The position numbers and the translations under genes were made by a program. The notes below the pieces were generated by a model. The model was not told the origin of the DNA and made no database searches. It saw only the letters and a program-made list of their open reading frames with translations. DNA of 64,000 bases from Rhodobacteraceae bacterium F11138 (GTDB taxonomy: Bacteria > Pseudomonadota > Alphaproteobacteria > Rhodobacterales > Rhodobacteraceae). Shown here piece after piece: positions 52,720 to 63,252 of the stretch (its first letter is position 1; each line of letters begins with the position of its first letter). Where the stretch lies: the NCBI GenBank assembly GCA_016521575.1, contig JAEKDP010000005.1, forward strand, positions 124,001 through 188,000. The letters run 5' to 3'.

Positions 52720-54990
52720 CTATTTCTTGCCCTGTTCTTTTTCGATCTGCGCCTGCACGACTCCGGTCGCGGCGGCTCCGATTGCGCTTTTCTCATCCTC
52801 GCTCAGGTCTTCCGCGTTCTCCAGTCCGGGGATTGCCACACGCACCTCGCGGCGGGCGAATTCGATTCCGTTTTCGGCGAATGCGTCCTGTACCCGGTTA
52901 TAGATTTCCTTGCGGATCATGAATTGGGCTCCGGGTTTTGCCATGAACTTGCCGCGGATCGTGATGCCCACGTCGTCGATGCCCGAGACACCCTGGCTTT
53001 TGAAGGGTTCCAGGAAATCGCCCTTGAATCGTTCGTCTTCCCACAGCTGCTGGCCGATCTTCTTGAAGATCTTGCGGACTTTTTCCGGGTCGACATCGAA
53101 TGGCACAGTGAATTTGAGTTTCATGATCACCCAGTCGCGGCTGAAATTGGTGATCTTGGGGATTTCGCCATAGGGCAGGGTATGGACCAGCCCCAGATGG
53201 TGCCGCAGTTGCATGGACCGGATCGAGATTTTTTCGACAGTGCCCATGGTGCCGTCCACTTCGACGTATTCACCGACCCGAAACGCATCGTCGACCAGAA
53301 AGAAGATTCCCGACACGACATCCGCCACCAGCTTCTGCGCGCCAAAACCAATGGCCAGACCCAGGATACCGGCACCTGCCAGCAGTGGCGTGATGTCTAT
53401 GCCGAGCGTTCCGATCGCAAGCAGGCTGAAAATCACCGCTATGGCAACCTGTGCCGTCACCCGCAGCAAGGGAAGAACCGTCGCCAGGCGCGAACCGCCG
53501 GCCCCGCCGCCGTCGCCCGCGGTTTCTTCTTCCAGGGGCGCGGCGCTGGTCTGTTCCTTGGCCAGTTGGCGGTTGATCCACAAAGACAGGATTTCAAAGA
53601 CCACATACCCCACCGCCAGTGTCATCAGAAATTCGATGAGATTCGTGCCGATTCCCTGCCGGGCCGAGGCAAAGTCAGCGATCGTGACATCCCAGCTTTG
53701 CGCGATCAGGATCAGGACAAGACCCGCCATCAGAACGCGGCCGATTCGAATGTAGCTGCGTTTGGTCGAACGATAGGCTTTTTCCGCCAATGGTCCTTCG
53801 CCAATCATCGGTGGCACCAGGTGTCGCACCAGCCCGCGGATCACGGTGTCCAGCAAAGGCGTCATCAGCAACCAGAACATGGTGACGTAATGGGCACCCT
53901 TCAGCAACTGATCGGTTTTGCCGAGACCGGTCAGGATGGTCACGATCATCCAGGTGGCGACCGCGACGGCGATTGCAAAATAAGGATAGATCCGGGCCAC
54001 GTTCTCATCGTACTGTGTGCGGTCCGGATCGGTGCCGCGCATCATGTCGCGCAGGCCGTCGCGGGCGGTCCAGGCAATGTAGACGATGTAGACATAAATC
54101 AACGAATCAAGCCAGAACCCCAGACGGGTTTCGGCCAGACCGGCGCCGGTGGCCAGGTTGAAGCCCACGGCGAATTTGGTGAAGCCCGCCAGCAGAATCA
54201 GCCCGACAAGATTACGATGCACGAAGCGGGCCCAGGTGTCGTCGATATTGAGCAGACGCATGTTGGGCTGTTGCGGGGCCAGAACGAACCGCGAAACAGC
54301 ACCGGCCAGCCGCGGCCACCAGACAAGATAAGTGACAAGCGGCGCAGCAAAGGCGATTTGTTCCGGGGTCAGCAGAATCCGGCCAACGGTCCGGGCCGTA
54401 AGGTAGAAAATGATCAGACCGAAGATTTCGCGCATGAAACGTCCAAACAGAAAGCGCAAGGACTCCTTGAGACTGCCGGCATCCGTCGTCGCGGCCTGTT
54501 TGCGCCAACGCCGGGTCAATCGTTCCGCGATCACTTCGACGCCATAGGCAATCGCGAGAACAACGGCGGTCAGGCCAAGAAGCGTCATAAGCCCTGCGAT
54601 CCCACCGATAGACGCCGTGAAACTGGCGATGATGCTGGCCTCTCTGGTCAAGAGGGTCGGCAATTTCAGGATGGCATCCAGCGGGTTAGAGTAGAACGCG
54701 GTCCAGATCGCATTCAAACTGCCAAAAAACGAGGTCTGTTCTGGCGAGACCTGGCTTTCCGCCGCCGCAACCGCATCGAGCCGATCCAGCAGCATGCCGC
54801 GCACCTGGTCGTCGGACATGCGCGCCACCATTTCGCGTACCGCATCCGGGGTCAGCGGGTCGGGCAGCGCGGCAGGGGCGGATTCGGTGTTTGAGGATGA
54901 TACAGCACCCGCCATCTGCGCGGCCGTCGGTCCGCACACACACAACAGGAACAGGCACAAAACTGCCCCCAAACGTGAGAAAAAGCCCAT
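52720..54990 (-). CDS. Large MscS-family mechanosensitive channel
   Basis: 756 residues from the ATG at 54990, chosen because gggaga lies just before it and a signal peptide (GFFSRLGAVLCLFLLCVCGP) begins there. A soluble N-terminal part and about nine membrane helices lead to the MscS pore (ITPLLAGAGILGLAIGFGAQ, KLVADVVSGIFFLVDDAF) and the beta domain (VEVDGTMGTVEKISIRSMQL, VHTLPYGEIPKITN), near 510-620. The C-terminus ends in a helical segment with IEKEQGKK. It probably relieves pressure on osmotic downshift. A longer in-frame version to 55146 would cross the terminator at 55124 and is rejected. Confidence 0.85.
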   Translation of the reverse strand: MGFFSRLGAVLCLFLLCVCGPTAAQMAGAVSSSNTESAPAALPDPLTPDAVREMVARMSDDQVRGMLLDRLDAVAAAESQVSPEQTSFFGSLNAIWTAFYSNPLDAILKLPTLLTREASIIASFTASIGGIAGLMTLLGLTAVVLAIAYGVEVIAERLTRRWRKQAATTDAGSLKESLRFLFGRFMREIFGLIIFYLTARTVGRILLTPEQIAFAAPLVTYLVWWPRLAGAVSRFVLAPQQPNMRLLNIDDTWARFVHRNLVGLILLAGFTKFAVGFNLATGAGLAETRLGFWLDSLIYVYIVYIAWTARDGLRDMMRGTDPDRTQYDENVARIYPYFAIAVAVATWMIVTILTGLGKTDQLLKGAHYVTMFWLLMTPLLDTVIRGLVRHLVPPMIGEGPLAEKAYRSTKRSYIRIGRVLMAGLVLILIAQSWDVTIADFASARQGIGTNLIEFLMTLAVGYVVFEILSLWINRQLAKEQTSAAPLEEETAGDGGGAGGSRLATVLPLLRVTAQVAIAVIFSLLAIGTLGIDITPLLAGAGILGLAIGFGAQKLVADVVSGIFFLVDDAFRVGEYVEVDGTMGTVEKISIRSMQLRHHLGLVHTLPYGEIPKITNFSRDWVIMKLKFTVPFDVDPEKVRKIFKKIGQQLWEDERFKGDFLEPFKSQGVSGIDDVGITIRGKFMAKPGAQFMIRKEIYNRVQDAFAENGIEFARREVRVAIPGLENAEDLSEDEKSAIGAAATGVVQAQIEKEQGKK

Positions 54991-55116
54991 CTGTCGTCTC
55001 CCGGCCATGGTATTTCCCCGCATTTTCCGGATTTTCGCCCGAGATGCACGGATAAACTTGGGCGTTCTGCTTTTCCGGGAATGCCGTTGCACTGCGGCGT
55101 CAGGCTTCAACAGGAC

Positions 55117-55144
55117 AAAAAAAGGCCGAGCACTAAGCTCGGCC
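55117..55144 (-). terminator. Rho-independent terminator
   Basis: Eight-base perfect stem GGCCGAGC/GCTCGGCC around five bases, followed by seven T on the minus strand. It terminates the LysR gene or the sRNA candidate. Confidence 0.88.
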
Positions 55145-55260
55145 AAAGTCCAACAGGGAGGTATGAAGTGACTAGCAAATGTGCATCGTCAACTTCATAA
55201 GACCAATTAGGCATCACCTCTTGTCTGATCAAGGGTAATCCCACGTCGGACGGGGCAATA
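55117..55260 (-). ncRNA. Candidate small RNA or long 3' UTR ending in a strong terminator
   Basis: On the minus strand the end is a textbook terminator: GGCCGAGC (55144-55137), loop, GCTCGGCC (55131-55124), then seven T (55123-55117). Upstream lies a second hairpin, TATGAAGT/ACTTCATA (55199-55192 with 55169-55162), and a CCTCCCT anti-Shine-Dalgarno stretch between the two. It sits in the 140 bases after the LysR stop, so it may be a separate sRNA or a processed LysR 3' UTR. The 5' end is a guess. Confidence 0.45.
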
Positions 55261-55283
55261 CCGCTATGCGCTGGGTGCATGGC

Positions 55284-56189
55284 TCAGGATTCTTCGAATG
55301 CTCTCAGCTGCTTGCGATAGAGTTGAATTTCTTCCTGAATGAAATCACGGAAGGCCGCGATCCGTTTCGATTGGCGTAGCTCTTCGGGGTAGGCCAGGAA
55401 AACCGGAACTTCGGCAGACTCGATCTCCGGCAGGATACGCGTCAGCGTCGGGCGCCCGTGGGTGACGTAATCCGGCAGCACCCCGATTCCCAGATTGTTC
55501 AGAACGCCCTGCAGAACGCCGAAATAGTTGTTCACCGTCAGCAGGGAATGGGGGTTGTACGCCAGCAGGTGTTGCACCAGCATCGCACCCGCGTTGACCT
55601 GGGCTGCGTCCGTGTTCTGACAGATCAGCCGGTGGTCGGCGATGTCGTCCAGATCGGTCGGCGTTCCGCTGACATCAAGATATTCACGGGACGCATACAG
55701 CAGCATCTGTACCGTCATCAGACGCTTGCGGATCAGGTCGGCCTGGCTGGGTTCCTTCATGCGAATTGCAACGTCTGCTTCGCGCATCGGCAGGTCCAGC
55801 ACACGTTCCTCAAGCATCAGGTCAACTTTCAGATCCGGGTATTTCGCATAAAGTTTGGGCAGGCGCGGAGCCAGCCACAACAACCCAAAGCCGAATGTCG
55901 TCGTCACGCGCAGTTCTCCGAACACTTCTTCTTCGCTGTCGCGAATGCGTGCTGCGGCCGTTTCCAGGCGTTTTGACATGGCGTTGGTGGCGTCGAACAG
56001 CAATTCGCCCTGTTCGGTCAGGATCAACCCCCGCGCGTGGCGGTGGAACAGGGTGGCCCCCAGACCGTCTTCAAGCGCGCGGATCTGTCGGCTGACCGCG
56101 GATTGCGACAGGTTCAACCGATCGCCCGCATGGGTAAGGCTGCCGGCGTCAGCAACCGCGTGAAAAATTCTGAGCTTGTCCCAATCCAT
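55284..56189 (-). CDS. LysR-family transcriptional regulator
   Basis: 301 residues. HTH WDKLRIFHAVADAGSLTHAG then LSQSAVSRQIRALEDGLGAT in the first 60 residues; effector domain from about 90 (ELRVTTTFGFGLLWLAPRLP). It is divergent from the indolepyruvate oxidoreductase at 56376, so that gene is a possible target. The effector is unknown. Confidence 0.85.
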   Translation of the reverse strand: MDWDKLRIFHAVADAGSLTHAGDRLNLSQSAVSRQIRALEDGLGATLFHRHARGLILTEQGELLFDATNAMSKRLETAAARIRDSEEEVFGELRVTTTFGFGLLWLAPRLPKLYAKYPDLKVDLMLEERVLDLPMREADVAIRMKEPSQADLIRKRLMTVQMLLYASREYLDVSGTPTDLDDIADHRLICQNTDAAQVNAGAMLVQHLLAYNPHSLLTVNNYFGVLQGVLNNLGIGVLPDYVTHGRPTLTRILPEIESAEVPVFLAYPEELRQSKRIAAFRDFIQEEIQLYRKQLRAFEES

Positions 56190-56375
56190 TTCGGTGACTT
56201 TCGATATCCAGCAGCGGCCCTATATACATAGTAGGTATGCATGGCTTGCAACCTCCGTGACTGCCGCAGACGCGCAGAGTCACGATGTGTTGCATGTTTT
56301 GGGCTATACAGGTCATACATTATGACCTATTATGCGTTCAGCCAAGCACATTATCCGACGTTGGGGAGACGAACG

Positions 56376-59300
56376 ATGAGTACGCCAAAAATCTCGTTGA
56401 ATGACCGGTTTGATCTGACAAAGAGCCCTGTTCTGCTCAACGGAACGCAGGCGTTGGTCCGGCTGATGCTGATGCAGAAAGAACGGGATCGCGCGGCGGG
56501 TTTGCACACCGCCGGACTGGTCACGGGATATCGCGGGTCTCCGTTGGGCACGGTGGATTTGAACATGAACCGGGCTGCCAAACAGTTGGCGGAAAACGAC
56601 GTTACCTTTCAGTGGGGTCTGAACGAGGACCTTGCCGCGACGGCGCTGTGGGGCAGTCAACAGGCCGAATTGCGCGGTGAGGGGCGCTTTGATGGAGTAT
56701 TCGGTCTGTGGTATGGCAAGGGGCCGGGTGTGGACCGGTCCGGCGATGTCATGAAGCATGCGAACATGGCAGGCACCAGCCCCAACGGTGGCGTGCTGAT
56801 GGCGATGGGGGACGATCACACCGGCGAATCCAGCACGGTATTGCACCAATCGGAATGGGCGCTGGTCGATGCCTATATGCCGGTGGTCAGCCCCGCAGGG
56901 GTGCAAGAGATCCTGGACTACGGGATTTATGGCTATGCGCTGTCGCGGTTCTCGGGCCTGTGGGTCGGCCTGAAAACGATGAAGGACACAATCGAGGTGA
57001 CGTCGGTTGTGGATGGCCGCCCCGACCGTATGCAACTGGTGGTGCCGGAATTCGATATGCCCAAGGGCGGGTTGAACATCCGGTTGCTGGACACCCCGAC
57101 CGAACAGGAAACCCGTGTCATCGACAGCAAACGGTTTGCCGCCGAAGCCTTTGCCCGCGCCAATCGGATCGACAAAAGGGTTTGGGGCAAGCCGGGTGCC
57201 AGGATCGGTTTTGTGGCCGCGGGTAAGAACTGGCTGGATCTGGTCCATGCCCTGTCGCTGTTGAACATAGATCAGAACGAAGCCGAGCGGCTGGGGATTA
57301 CCACATACAAGGTTGGCCAGACCTTTCCGCTGGACATGGAGAGCTTCCATGAATGGGCCGAGGGGCTGGAGCTGATCGTCGTGGTCGAGGAAAAGCGCAA
57401 ACTGATCGAGGTACAGGTCAAGGAAGCGATCTTTGACGACCGTGGCGGTCGCCGGGTTTATGGCTGGCACAAGGGCGACAGCTGGGAGAACGGACGCCGG
57501 ATCGAACTGTTCCCGACCCGAGGAGCCCTGGACCCGATCCTGATCGCCAGCAAACTGGGCGAGGTTCTGATCGAAGAAGGGCGCGAGACCGATGGAATTC
57601 GCGCCGGTCTGGCTGCATTGGAAGATGCGCGGCGCAACGACAACGCCAAGGATATCGCCGCGCGATTGCCGTATTTCTGTTCGGGCTGCCCGCACAACAC
57701 CAGCACCAAGGTCCCGGACGGCAGCCGCGCCTATGCGGGGATCGGGTGCCATTACATGGTGCAATGGATGGATCGCAGCACCACGGGGTATACGCATATG
57801 GGGGGCGAGGGCGCGAACTGGATTGGAGAGGCCCCGTTCTCCAAGACCAAACACGTTTTCCAGAACCTGGGCGACGGGACGTATAACCACTCGGGTGTGC
57901 AGGCAATCCGGGCGGCGTTGGCGGCGAAAACCAATATCACGTTCAAGATTCTGTATAACGACGCGGTTGCGATGACCGGCGGGCAACACAACGAGGGCGA
58001 TCTGGACGCCCCTCGCATCGTGCGCGAGCTGCAAGCCATGGGCGTAAAGCACATCGCCGTGGTCTATGATGAAAAGGAAGAACCGGCGCGTGACGGGTTT
58101 CCCGGGGGGCTGGACTGGCATGAACGCGCCGAGATGGACGCGGTGCAGAAACGATTCCGCGACATCGAAGGCGTCAGCGCCATCGTTTACATCCAGACCT
58201 GCGCGGCCGAGAAACGTCGCCGCCGCAAACGCGGATTGTTTCCTGACCCCGACAAGCGCGTCTTCATCAACACCGACATTTGCGAAGGGTGCGGCGATTG
58301 TGGCGTGCAATCCAACTGTGTCTCGATCGTTCCGGCAGAAACCGAACTGGGCCGCAAACGGGCGATTGATCAGTCCAGCTGCAACAAGGACTTTTCCTGC
58401 CTCAAAGGGTTTTGCCCGTCTTTCGTGACTCTGCAAGGTGCCAGGCTGCGCAAGGAAGCAACGACAGAGCTGACCTTGCCCGATATGCAGCACCCGGAAC
58501 TGCCGGTGATCGAAGGGACCTACAACGTGGTGATCACCGGAGTCGGCGGCACAGGCGTGGTGACGATCGGTGCGGTGATGGCCCAGGCGGCCCAGTTGGA
58601 CGGCAAGGGTGCGGGCATGATGGAAATGGCCGGCCTGGCGCAAAAGGGCGGCGCGGTGCAGATTCATTGCCGATTGGCTGAACGCCCCGAAGACATCAGC
58701 GCCATCAGGGTCGCCACGGGCGAGGCGCACGCGCTGATCGGTGGCGATCTGGTGGTCAGCGCCGGGGCCAAGACCCTGGGTCTGACCAGGGCGGGGCAGA
58801 CCGGTGCGGTGGTCAACAGCCACGAAATCATCACCGGCGATTTCACCCGCAATACAGAGTTCGAACTGCCCAGTGATCGGCTGCAACTGGCGTTGCAGGC
58901 CCGGATGAAAGACCGCGTCGATCTGTTTGATGCGTCCGATCTGGCCAAAGCTGTGTTGGGCGACTCGATCTATTCCAACATGATGGTGTTCGGTGCCGCC
59001 TGGCAACGTGGACTGGTGCCCCTGAATCTGGACGCGATCCAGGAAGCAATTCGCATGAACGGTGCTGCGGTCGAGCGCAACCTGCGGGCCTTTGAAATCG
59101 GGCGTTGGGCGGTTCTGCATCCGACCGAAGCGGCGGCAGTGCTGAAGCCGAATGTGGTCGATCTGCCAAAATCCCTGGATGAGAAGATCGCCTATCGCGC
59201 CGATCATCTGGTCGCCTATCAAGGCAAGGGGCTGGCGCGGAAATACCGCAAGATGGTGGACGGGATCGAGGATGTGCAACTGCGTGAAGCGGTCGCCCGA

Positions 59301-59798
59301 GGATACCACAAGCTGTTGTCCTACAAGGACGAGTATGAGGTCGCACGCCTGCTGTTGGGCAGTCAGGAAAAGGCGGCGGCCGAGTTCGATGGCGATTTTC
59401 GCATGACCTTTCATCTGGCCCCCCCGATTCTCGGGGGCAAGGACCCGGACGGGCGTCCGAAGAAGCGGGAATTCGGGCCTTGGATGCAGACGCCGCTGAA
59501 GCTGTTGAAATCCCTGAAGTTCCTGCGCGGCACTCCGCTGGACGTATTCGGCTATAGCGCCGAGCGCAAAATGGAACGTGCGCTGATCAAGCAATACGAA
59601 TCCGACATGAAAACCGTTCTGAGCGAGGTGTCACCGAGAACAGCGGATATCGCGCGACAGCTGGCAGAGCTGCCGTTGGAAATCCGTGGTTTCGGGCCGG
59701 TCAAGGCTGCAAACGAAGTCAGGGCGGCCAAACGGCGCGAGGCGTTGCTTGCGGCATTCCGCCAGGGCGGAACGGATATGAACAAGGCGGCTGAATAA
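56376..59798 (+). CDS. Indolepyruvate:ferredoxin oxidoreductase, fused alpha-beta type
   Basis: 1140 residues, the single-chain form in which IorA- and IorB-like parts are fused. The N-terminal pyrimidine-binding domain has GYRGSPLGTVD (about 50), the TPP region has GCPHNTSTKVPDGSRAYAGI near 435 and YNDAVAMTGGQ near 528. A ferredoxin cluster site CEGCGDCGVQSNC lies near 635, and the gamma domain begins VITGVGGTGVVTIGAVMAQA near 720. It oxidatively decarboxylates aryl pyruvates to aryl-acyl-CoA with ferredoxin. The ATG at 56376 follows ggggagacgaacg. Confidence 0.9.
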   Translation: MSTPKISLNDRFDLTKSPVLLNGTQALVRLMLMQKERDRAAGLHTAGLVTGYRGSPLGTVDLNMNRAAKQLAENDVTFQWGLNEDLAATALWGSQQAELRGEGRFDGVFGLWYGKGPGVDRSGDVMKHANMAGTSPNGGVLMAMGDDHTGESSTVLHQSEWALVDAYMPVVSPAGVQEILDYGIYGYALSRFSGLWVGLKTMKDTIEVTSVVDGRPDRMQLVVPEFDMPKGGLNIRLLDTPTEQETRVIDSKRFAAEAFARANRIDKRVWGKPGARIGFVAAGKNWLDLVHALSLLNIDQNEAERLGITTYKVGQTFPLDMESFHEWAEGLELIVVVEEKRKLIEVQVKEAIFDDRGGRRVYGWHKGDSWENGRRIELFPTRGALDPILIASKLGEVLIEEGRETDGIRAGLAALEDARRNDNAKDIAARLPYFCSGCPHNTSTKVPDGSRAYAGIGCHYMVQWMDRSTTGYTHMGGEGANWIGEAPFSKTKHVFQNLGDGTYNHSGVQAIRAALAAKTNITFKILYNDAVAMTGGQHNEGDLDAPRIVRELQAMGVKHIAVVYDEKEEPARDGFPGGLDWHERAEMDAVQKRFRDIEGVSAIVYIQTCAAEKRRRRKRGLFPDPDKRVFINTDICEGCGDCGVQSNCVSIVPAETELGRKRAIDQSSCNKDFSCLKGFCPSFVTLQGARLRKEATTELTLPDMQHPELPVIEGTYNVVITGVGGTGVVTIGAVMAQAAQLDGKGAGMMEMAGLAQKGGAVQIHCRLAERPEDISAIRVATGEAHALIGGDLVVSAGAKTLGLTRAGQTGAVVNSHEIITGDFTRNTEFELPSDRLQLALQARMKDRVDLFDASDLAKAVLGDSIYSNMMVFGAAWQRGLVPLNLDAIQEAIRMNGAAVERNLRAFEIGRWAVLHPTEAAAVLKPNVVDLPKSLDEKIAYRADHLVAYQGKGLARKYRKMVDGIEDVQLREAVARGYHKLLSYKDEYEVARLLLGSQEKAAAEFDGDFRMTFHLAPPILGGKDPDGRPKKREFGPWMQTPLKLLKSLKFLRGTPLDVFGYSAERKMERALIKQYESDMKTVLSEVSPRTADIARQLAELPLEIRGFGPVKAANEVRAAKRREALLAAFRQGGTDMNKAAE

Positions 59799-59878
59799 TC
59801 TTCACCCAAATGTCATGAACCTGTGCAAAATCACCCGACGGTCGTATTCAACGTCCGGGATTCGGGGGTGACTGATTG

Positions 59879-60757
59879 ATGGCAAAGGATCGACACGCCG
59901 CGCGCGACATAAGCTATGCCTATTCGGCCCAGACCAAGAGCGGGCGCGCTGTCATCCGGTTGATGGAAAATTCAACCGGCAGGCTGGATCTGATCCGGCG
60001 CGCCAGCGGCTATGAAAATGAGGTCGCGGCCGGGCGGGATTTCTGGTCCGTCATGGTTCAACGCTATGGCCTGACGCTGAATGTCGTTGGCGGCGCGCTG
60101 GCCGATATTCCGCGCACGGGGCCGTTGATTCTGATCGCCAATCATCCCTATGGCATTCTGGACGGGCTGATGATGGGGCATATCCTGTTCGAGGCCCGCC
60201 GGGATTTTCGCATTCTGGCGCATCGGGTGTTCCGAAAGGCCGAAGATATCCAAAGGATCATCCTGCCCATTTCGTTTGACGAAACGAAAGAGGCGGTGCA
60301 GCAGAATCTGCAAACCCGCAAAGACGCGTTGCGGTATCTGGGCGCAGGTGGTGCCATCGGTGTTTTCCCCGGCGGCACGGTCAGTACCGGGGTCAAACCG
60401 TTCTCGCATCCGATGGATCCGGGTTGGCGCAGTTTCACGGCCCGCATGGTTGCCAAATCCAATGCGGTGGTGGTGCCGGTGTTTTTCGATGGCCATACAT
60501 CGCGCTTGTTTCAAATTGCCAGCCATCTACACAACACCCTGCGCATGGGGTTGCTGATCAAGGAGTTCAGAAAACGGGTGGACACGCCTGTCAGCATTGC
60601 GATCGGCAAACCCATCGGCCGCGACATTCTGGACCCGATGGTCGGCAACTCCAAAGCGATGATGGATTTCTTGCGCAAAGCCACGTATGAGCTGTCTCCG
60701 AAGCCGTTGGCATCCTGTGATTACGGTTTTGAATTCGAAGACAGGCATCGCGCCTGA
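59879..60757 (+). CDS. PlsC-type lysophospholipid acyltransferase
   Basis: 292 residues. Acyltransferase motif I is [14 protein letters not shown] (NHX4D variant, about 80-93), motif III is [10 protein letters not shown] (in place of FPEGTR) near 162-171, and [16 protein letters not shown] near 197 is motif IV. Such enzymes acylate lysophospholipids or ornithine lipids (OlsA type). The ATG at 59879 is used rather than the TTG three bases upstream. murI follows after 11 bases. Confidence 0.8.
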   Translation: MAKDRHAARDISYAYSAQTKSGRAVIRLMENSTGRLDLIRRASGYENEVAAGRDFWSVMVQRYGLTLNVVGGALADIPRTGPLILIANHPYGILDGLMMGHILFEARRDFRILAHRVFRKAEDIQRIILPISFDETKEAVQQNLQTRKDALRYLGAGGAIGVFPGGTVSTGVKPFSHPMDPGWRSFTARMVAKSNAVVVPVFFDGHTSRLFQIASHLHNTLRMGLLIKEFRKRVDTPVSIAIGKPIGRDILDPMVGNSKAMMDFLRKATYELSPKPLASCDYGFEFEDRHRA

Positions 60758-60768
60758 AACAAGGCCAG

Positions 60769-61584
60769 ATGGACATGACGGTAGGCATATTTGATTCCGG
60801 TCTGGGCGGGTTGACCGTCCTGGAGGCCGCGCGGCAACGGCTTCCCGAGGTTGATTTTCTGTATCTCGGCGACAGTGCCAACGCACCCTATGGTGTACGG
60901 GATGCCGACGACGTTTTCGAGCTGACGCAAAAAGCGGTAAAGCGATTGTGGGACAGCGGTTGCGATCTGGTGATTCTGGCCTGCAACACGGCCAGTGCCG
61001 CTGCTTTGCGGCGGATGCAGGAGGGCGGGCTGCCTGAGGGCAAGCGCGTGCTGGGGGTGTTCGTGCCGCTGATCGAAGCCCTGACCGAACGCCAATGGGG
61101 CGACAATTCGCCGCCACGCGAGGTAGCGGTGAAACATGTCGCGCTGTTTGCCACACCGGCCACCGTTGCCAGCCGCGCGTTTCAGCGTGAACTGGCCTTT
61201 CGCGCCATCGGCGTCGATGTCGAGGCACAGGCCTGCGGCGGGGTGGTCGATGCCATCGAGGATGGTGATATGATCCTGGCCGAAGCACTGGTGCGCAGCC
61301 ATGTCGAGGCACTGAAGCGAAAAATGCCCAACCCGCAGGCAGCGGTGCTGGGATGCACCCATTATCCGCTGATGGAAAAAACCTTCCAGGATGCTCTGGG
61401 ACCGGATGTTCAGGTGTTCAGCCAGGCGAATCTGGTCGCGGAAAGTCTGGCGGATTATCTGGCACGTCATTCCGATATGCTGGGTGACGGGCCGGCAGGA
61501 TATCTGACAACCGGCGATCCACGTCGGGTCAGCGATCGTGCAACGCAGTTCCTGCGACGACAAATCACGTTTGAAGCCGCCTGA
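60769..61584 (+). CDS. murI: Glutamate racemase
   Basis: 271 residues. The two catalytic Cys lie in [13 protein letters not shown] (about 69-81) and [13 protein letters not shown] (about 190-202). The N-terminus [20 protein letters not shown] and [11 protein letters not shown] are MurI hallmarks. It makes D-glutamate for peptidoglycan. An ATG two codons later is equally possible. Confidence 0.92.
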   Translation: MDMTVGIFDSGLGGLTVLEAARQRLPEVDFLYLGDSANAPYGVRDADDVFELTQKAVKRLWDSGCDLVILACNTASAAALRRMQEGGLPEGKRVLGVFVPLIEALTERQWGDNSPPREVAVKHVALFATPATVASRAFQRELAFRAIGVDVEAQACGGVVDAIEDGDMILAEALVRSHVEALKRKMPNPQAAVLGCTHYPLMEKTFQDALGPDVQVFSQANLVAESLADYLARHSDMLGDGPAGYLTTGDPRRVSDRATQFLRRQITFEAA

Positions 61585-61672
61585 TTCTGAGCAATGCACA
61601 GGTTGGTTATCGCTTGAATACTGCTGCCGGGTACTCGGCGACAACGGATGACATCAAGTATAAAGGTCTGAC

Positions 61673-62701
61673 ATGACCCATAAAATCGCAATTCTGGGCG
61701 CAAGCGGATATACGGGCGCCGAACTGATCCGGCTGATCGCTGGCCATCCCAACATGGAAATCACGGCGCTGTCGGGGGAACGCAAGGCCGGCATGGCGAT
61801 GGGCGATGTGTTCCCGCATCTGCGCCACATGGATCTGCCGAACCTGTGCCGGATCGATGAGATCGATTTTTCGACTGTGGATCTGTGTTTCTGCGCGTTG
61901 CCCCATAAGACAAGTCAGGAAGTGATCCGGGACTTGCCCAAAGGGTTGAAGATCGTGGATCTGAGCGCGGATTTCCGGCTGCGCGACCCGGAAGAATACG
62001 CCAAATGGTATGGCAACACCCATGTGGCACTGGAACAACAGCACGAGGCGGTCTATGGCCTGACCGAGTTCTACCGCGAGGATATCCGCAACGCCCGGCT
62101 GGTCGCGGGCACCGGATGCAATGCGGCGACGGGGCAGTTCGCTCTGCGGCCTTTGATAGCCGCGGGCGTGATTGATCTGGACGATATAGTTCTGGATCTG
62201 AAATGTGCCGTGTCGGGTGCGGGCCGCAGCCTGAAAGAGAACCTGCTGCATGCCGAACTCAGCGAGGGGTACAATGCCTATGCCATCGGCGGGACCCATC
62301 GTCACCTGGGCGAATTCGATCAGGAATTCAGTGCCTTGGCCGGGCGGCCCGTTCAAGTGCAATTCACACCGCATCTGATTCCGGCAAACCGCGGGATACT
62401 GGTGACGGTGTATGTCAGAGGCGCGGCCAAAGCCATCCATGAGACCTTTCTGGCCGCTTACGCGAATGAACCCTTTGTTCAGGTCTTGCCTTTTGGCGAA
62501 GCGCCCAGCACGCATCACGTTCGCGGTTCGAACTTTGTGCATGTCGGGGTGGCGGCCGACCGGCTGGAGGGTCGGGCCGTTGTGATCGCGGCGCTGGACA
62601 ATCTGACCAAGGGCAGCAGCGGGCAGGCCTTGCAGAACGCCAACCTGATGTTAGGTGAGGATGAGGTCACAGGGCTGATGATGGCCCCATTGTTTCCATG
62701 A
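61673..62701 (+). CDS. argC: N-acetyl-gamma-glutamyl-phosphate reductase
   Basis: 342 residues. NADP-binding start [20 protein letters not shown], catalytic Cys in [14 protein letters not shown] (about 143-156) and late [20 protein letters not shown] and [20 protein letters not shown] are typical ArgC. It reduces N-acetylglutamyl phosphate in arginine synthesis. gtaaaggtc precedes the ATG. ccmE follows within ten bases. Confidence 0.92.
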   Translation: MTHKIAILGASGYTGAELIRLIAGHPNMEITALSGERKAGMAMGDVFPHLRHMDLPNLCRIDEIDFSTVDLCFCALPHKTSQEVIRDLPKGLKIVDLSADFRLRDPEEYAKWYGNTHVALEQQHEAVYGLTEFYREDIRNARLVAGTGCNAATGQFALRPLIAAGVIDLDDIVLDLKCAVSGAGRSLKENLLHAELSEGYNAYAIGGTHRHLGEFDQEFSALAGRPVQVQFTPHLIPANRGILVTVYVRGAAKAIHETFLAAYANEPFVQVLPFGEAPSTHHVRGSNFVHVGVAADRLEGRAVVIAALDNLTKGSSGQALQNANLMLGEDEVTGLMMAPLFP

Positions 62702-62709
62702 GGTGAGCG

Positions 62710-63156
62710 ATGAAGAACCTAAAAAAACAGCGCCGGATTCAGGTAATCGTGGTGGCGATCGTCGCTTTGGTCGTGGCTTCGGGCTTGATCGGATATGCTA
62801 TGCGTGACGGGATCAATTTCTTCCGTGCGCCCAGCCAGATCCTTGCGGAACCGCCGGGACCGACCGAGGTTTTTCGTATCGGAGGGTTGGTCGAAGACGA
62901 TAGCATCCAGCGTGGGCAGGGCGAAACCATTCGCTTTTCGGTGACTGATGGCGGTGCCTCGGTGCCGGTGACCTATACCGGTGTCCTGCCGGATCTTTTC
63001 TCTGAAAACCAGGGGATGGTCGGCACCGGGACTTATGTCGACGGGGTCTTTGTCGCGACGGAGATTCTAGCCAAACATGACGAAACCTACATGCCGACCG
63101 AAGTCGTGGATGCTCTGAAAGAGCAGGGGGTCTACAAAGATCCGAACGGCAGTTGA
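62710..63156 (+). CDS. ccmE: Cytochrome c maturation heme chaperone CcmE
   Basis: 148 residues. One N-terminal membrane helix (about 10-30), then the OB-like periplasmic domain (FRIGGLVEDDSIQRGQGETI, FSVTDGGASVPVTYTGVLPD). The covalent heme-binding His is in LAKHDETYMPTEV near 120. CcmE carries heme to CcmFH. It is encoded right after argC, with no other ccm gene in view. Confidence 0.9.
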   Translation: MKNLKKQRRIQVIVVAIVALVVASGLIGYAMRDGINFFRAPSQILAEPPGPTEVFRIGGLVEDDSIQRGQGETIRFSVTDGGASVPVTYTGVLPDLFSENQGMVGTGTYVDGVFVATEILAKHDETYMPTEVVDALKEQGVYKDPNGS

Positions 63157-63205
63157 TCCGGCCAGAGCGGGCGCCCGGAGCTGCGCACGGTCTGGTGTGT
63201 CGACC

Positions 63206-63213
63206 TTAACCAA
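63206..63213 (+). promoter_or_regulatory. CtrA-like half-site before the endolysin gene
   Basis: TTAACCAA lies 40 bases before the ATG. CtrA binds TTAA-N7-TTAA and single TTAACC-type halves; a second TTAA is missing here. CtrA controls related lysis genes in Rhodobacter, but with so short a motif the call is weak. Confidence 0.35.
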
Positions 63214-63252
63214 TTCAAAGCAGCCTTCCCGGCAAGAGTTTGGGAGGCTGTC

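Noticed and set aside
52675-54894. 739-codon frame antisense to the MscS channel
   Set aside because: Shadow frame rich in Gln, His, Arg and Asp with no domain; the MscS frame is clear.
56313-59594. 1093-codon frame antisense to the indolepyruvate oxidoreductase
   Set aside because: Very long but explained by codon bias; no motifs, while the sense frame has TPP and cluster sites.
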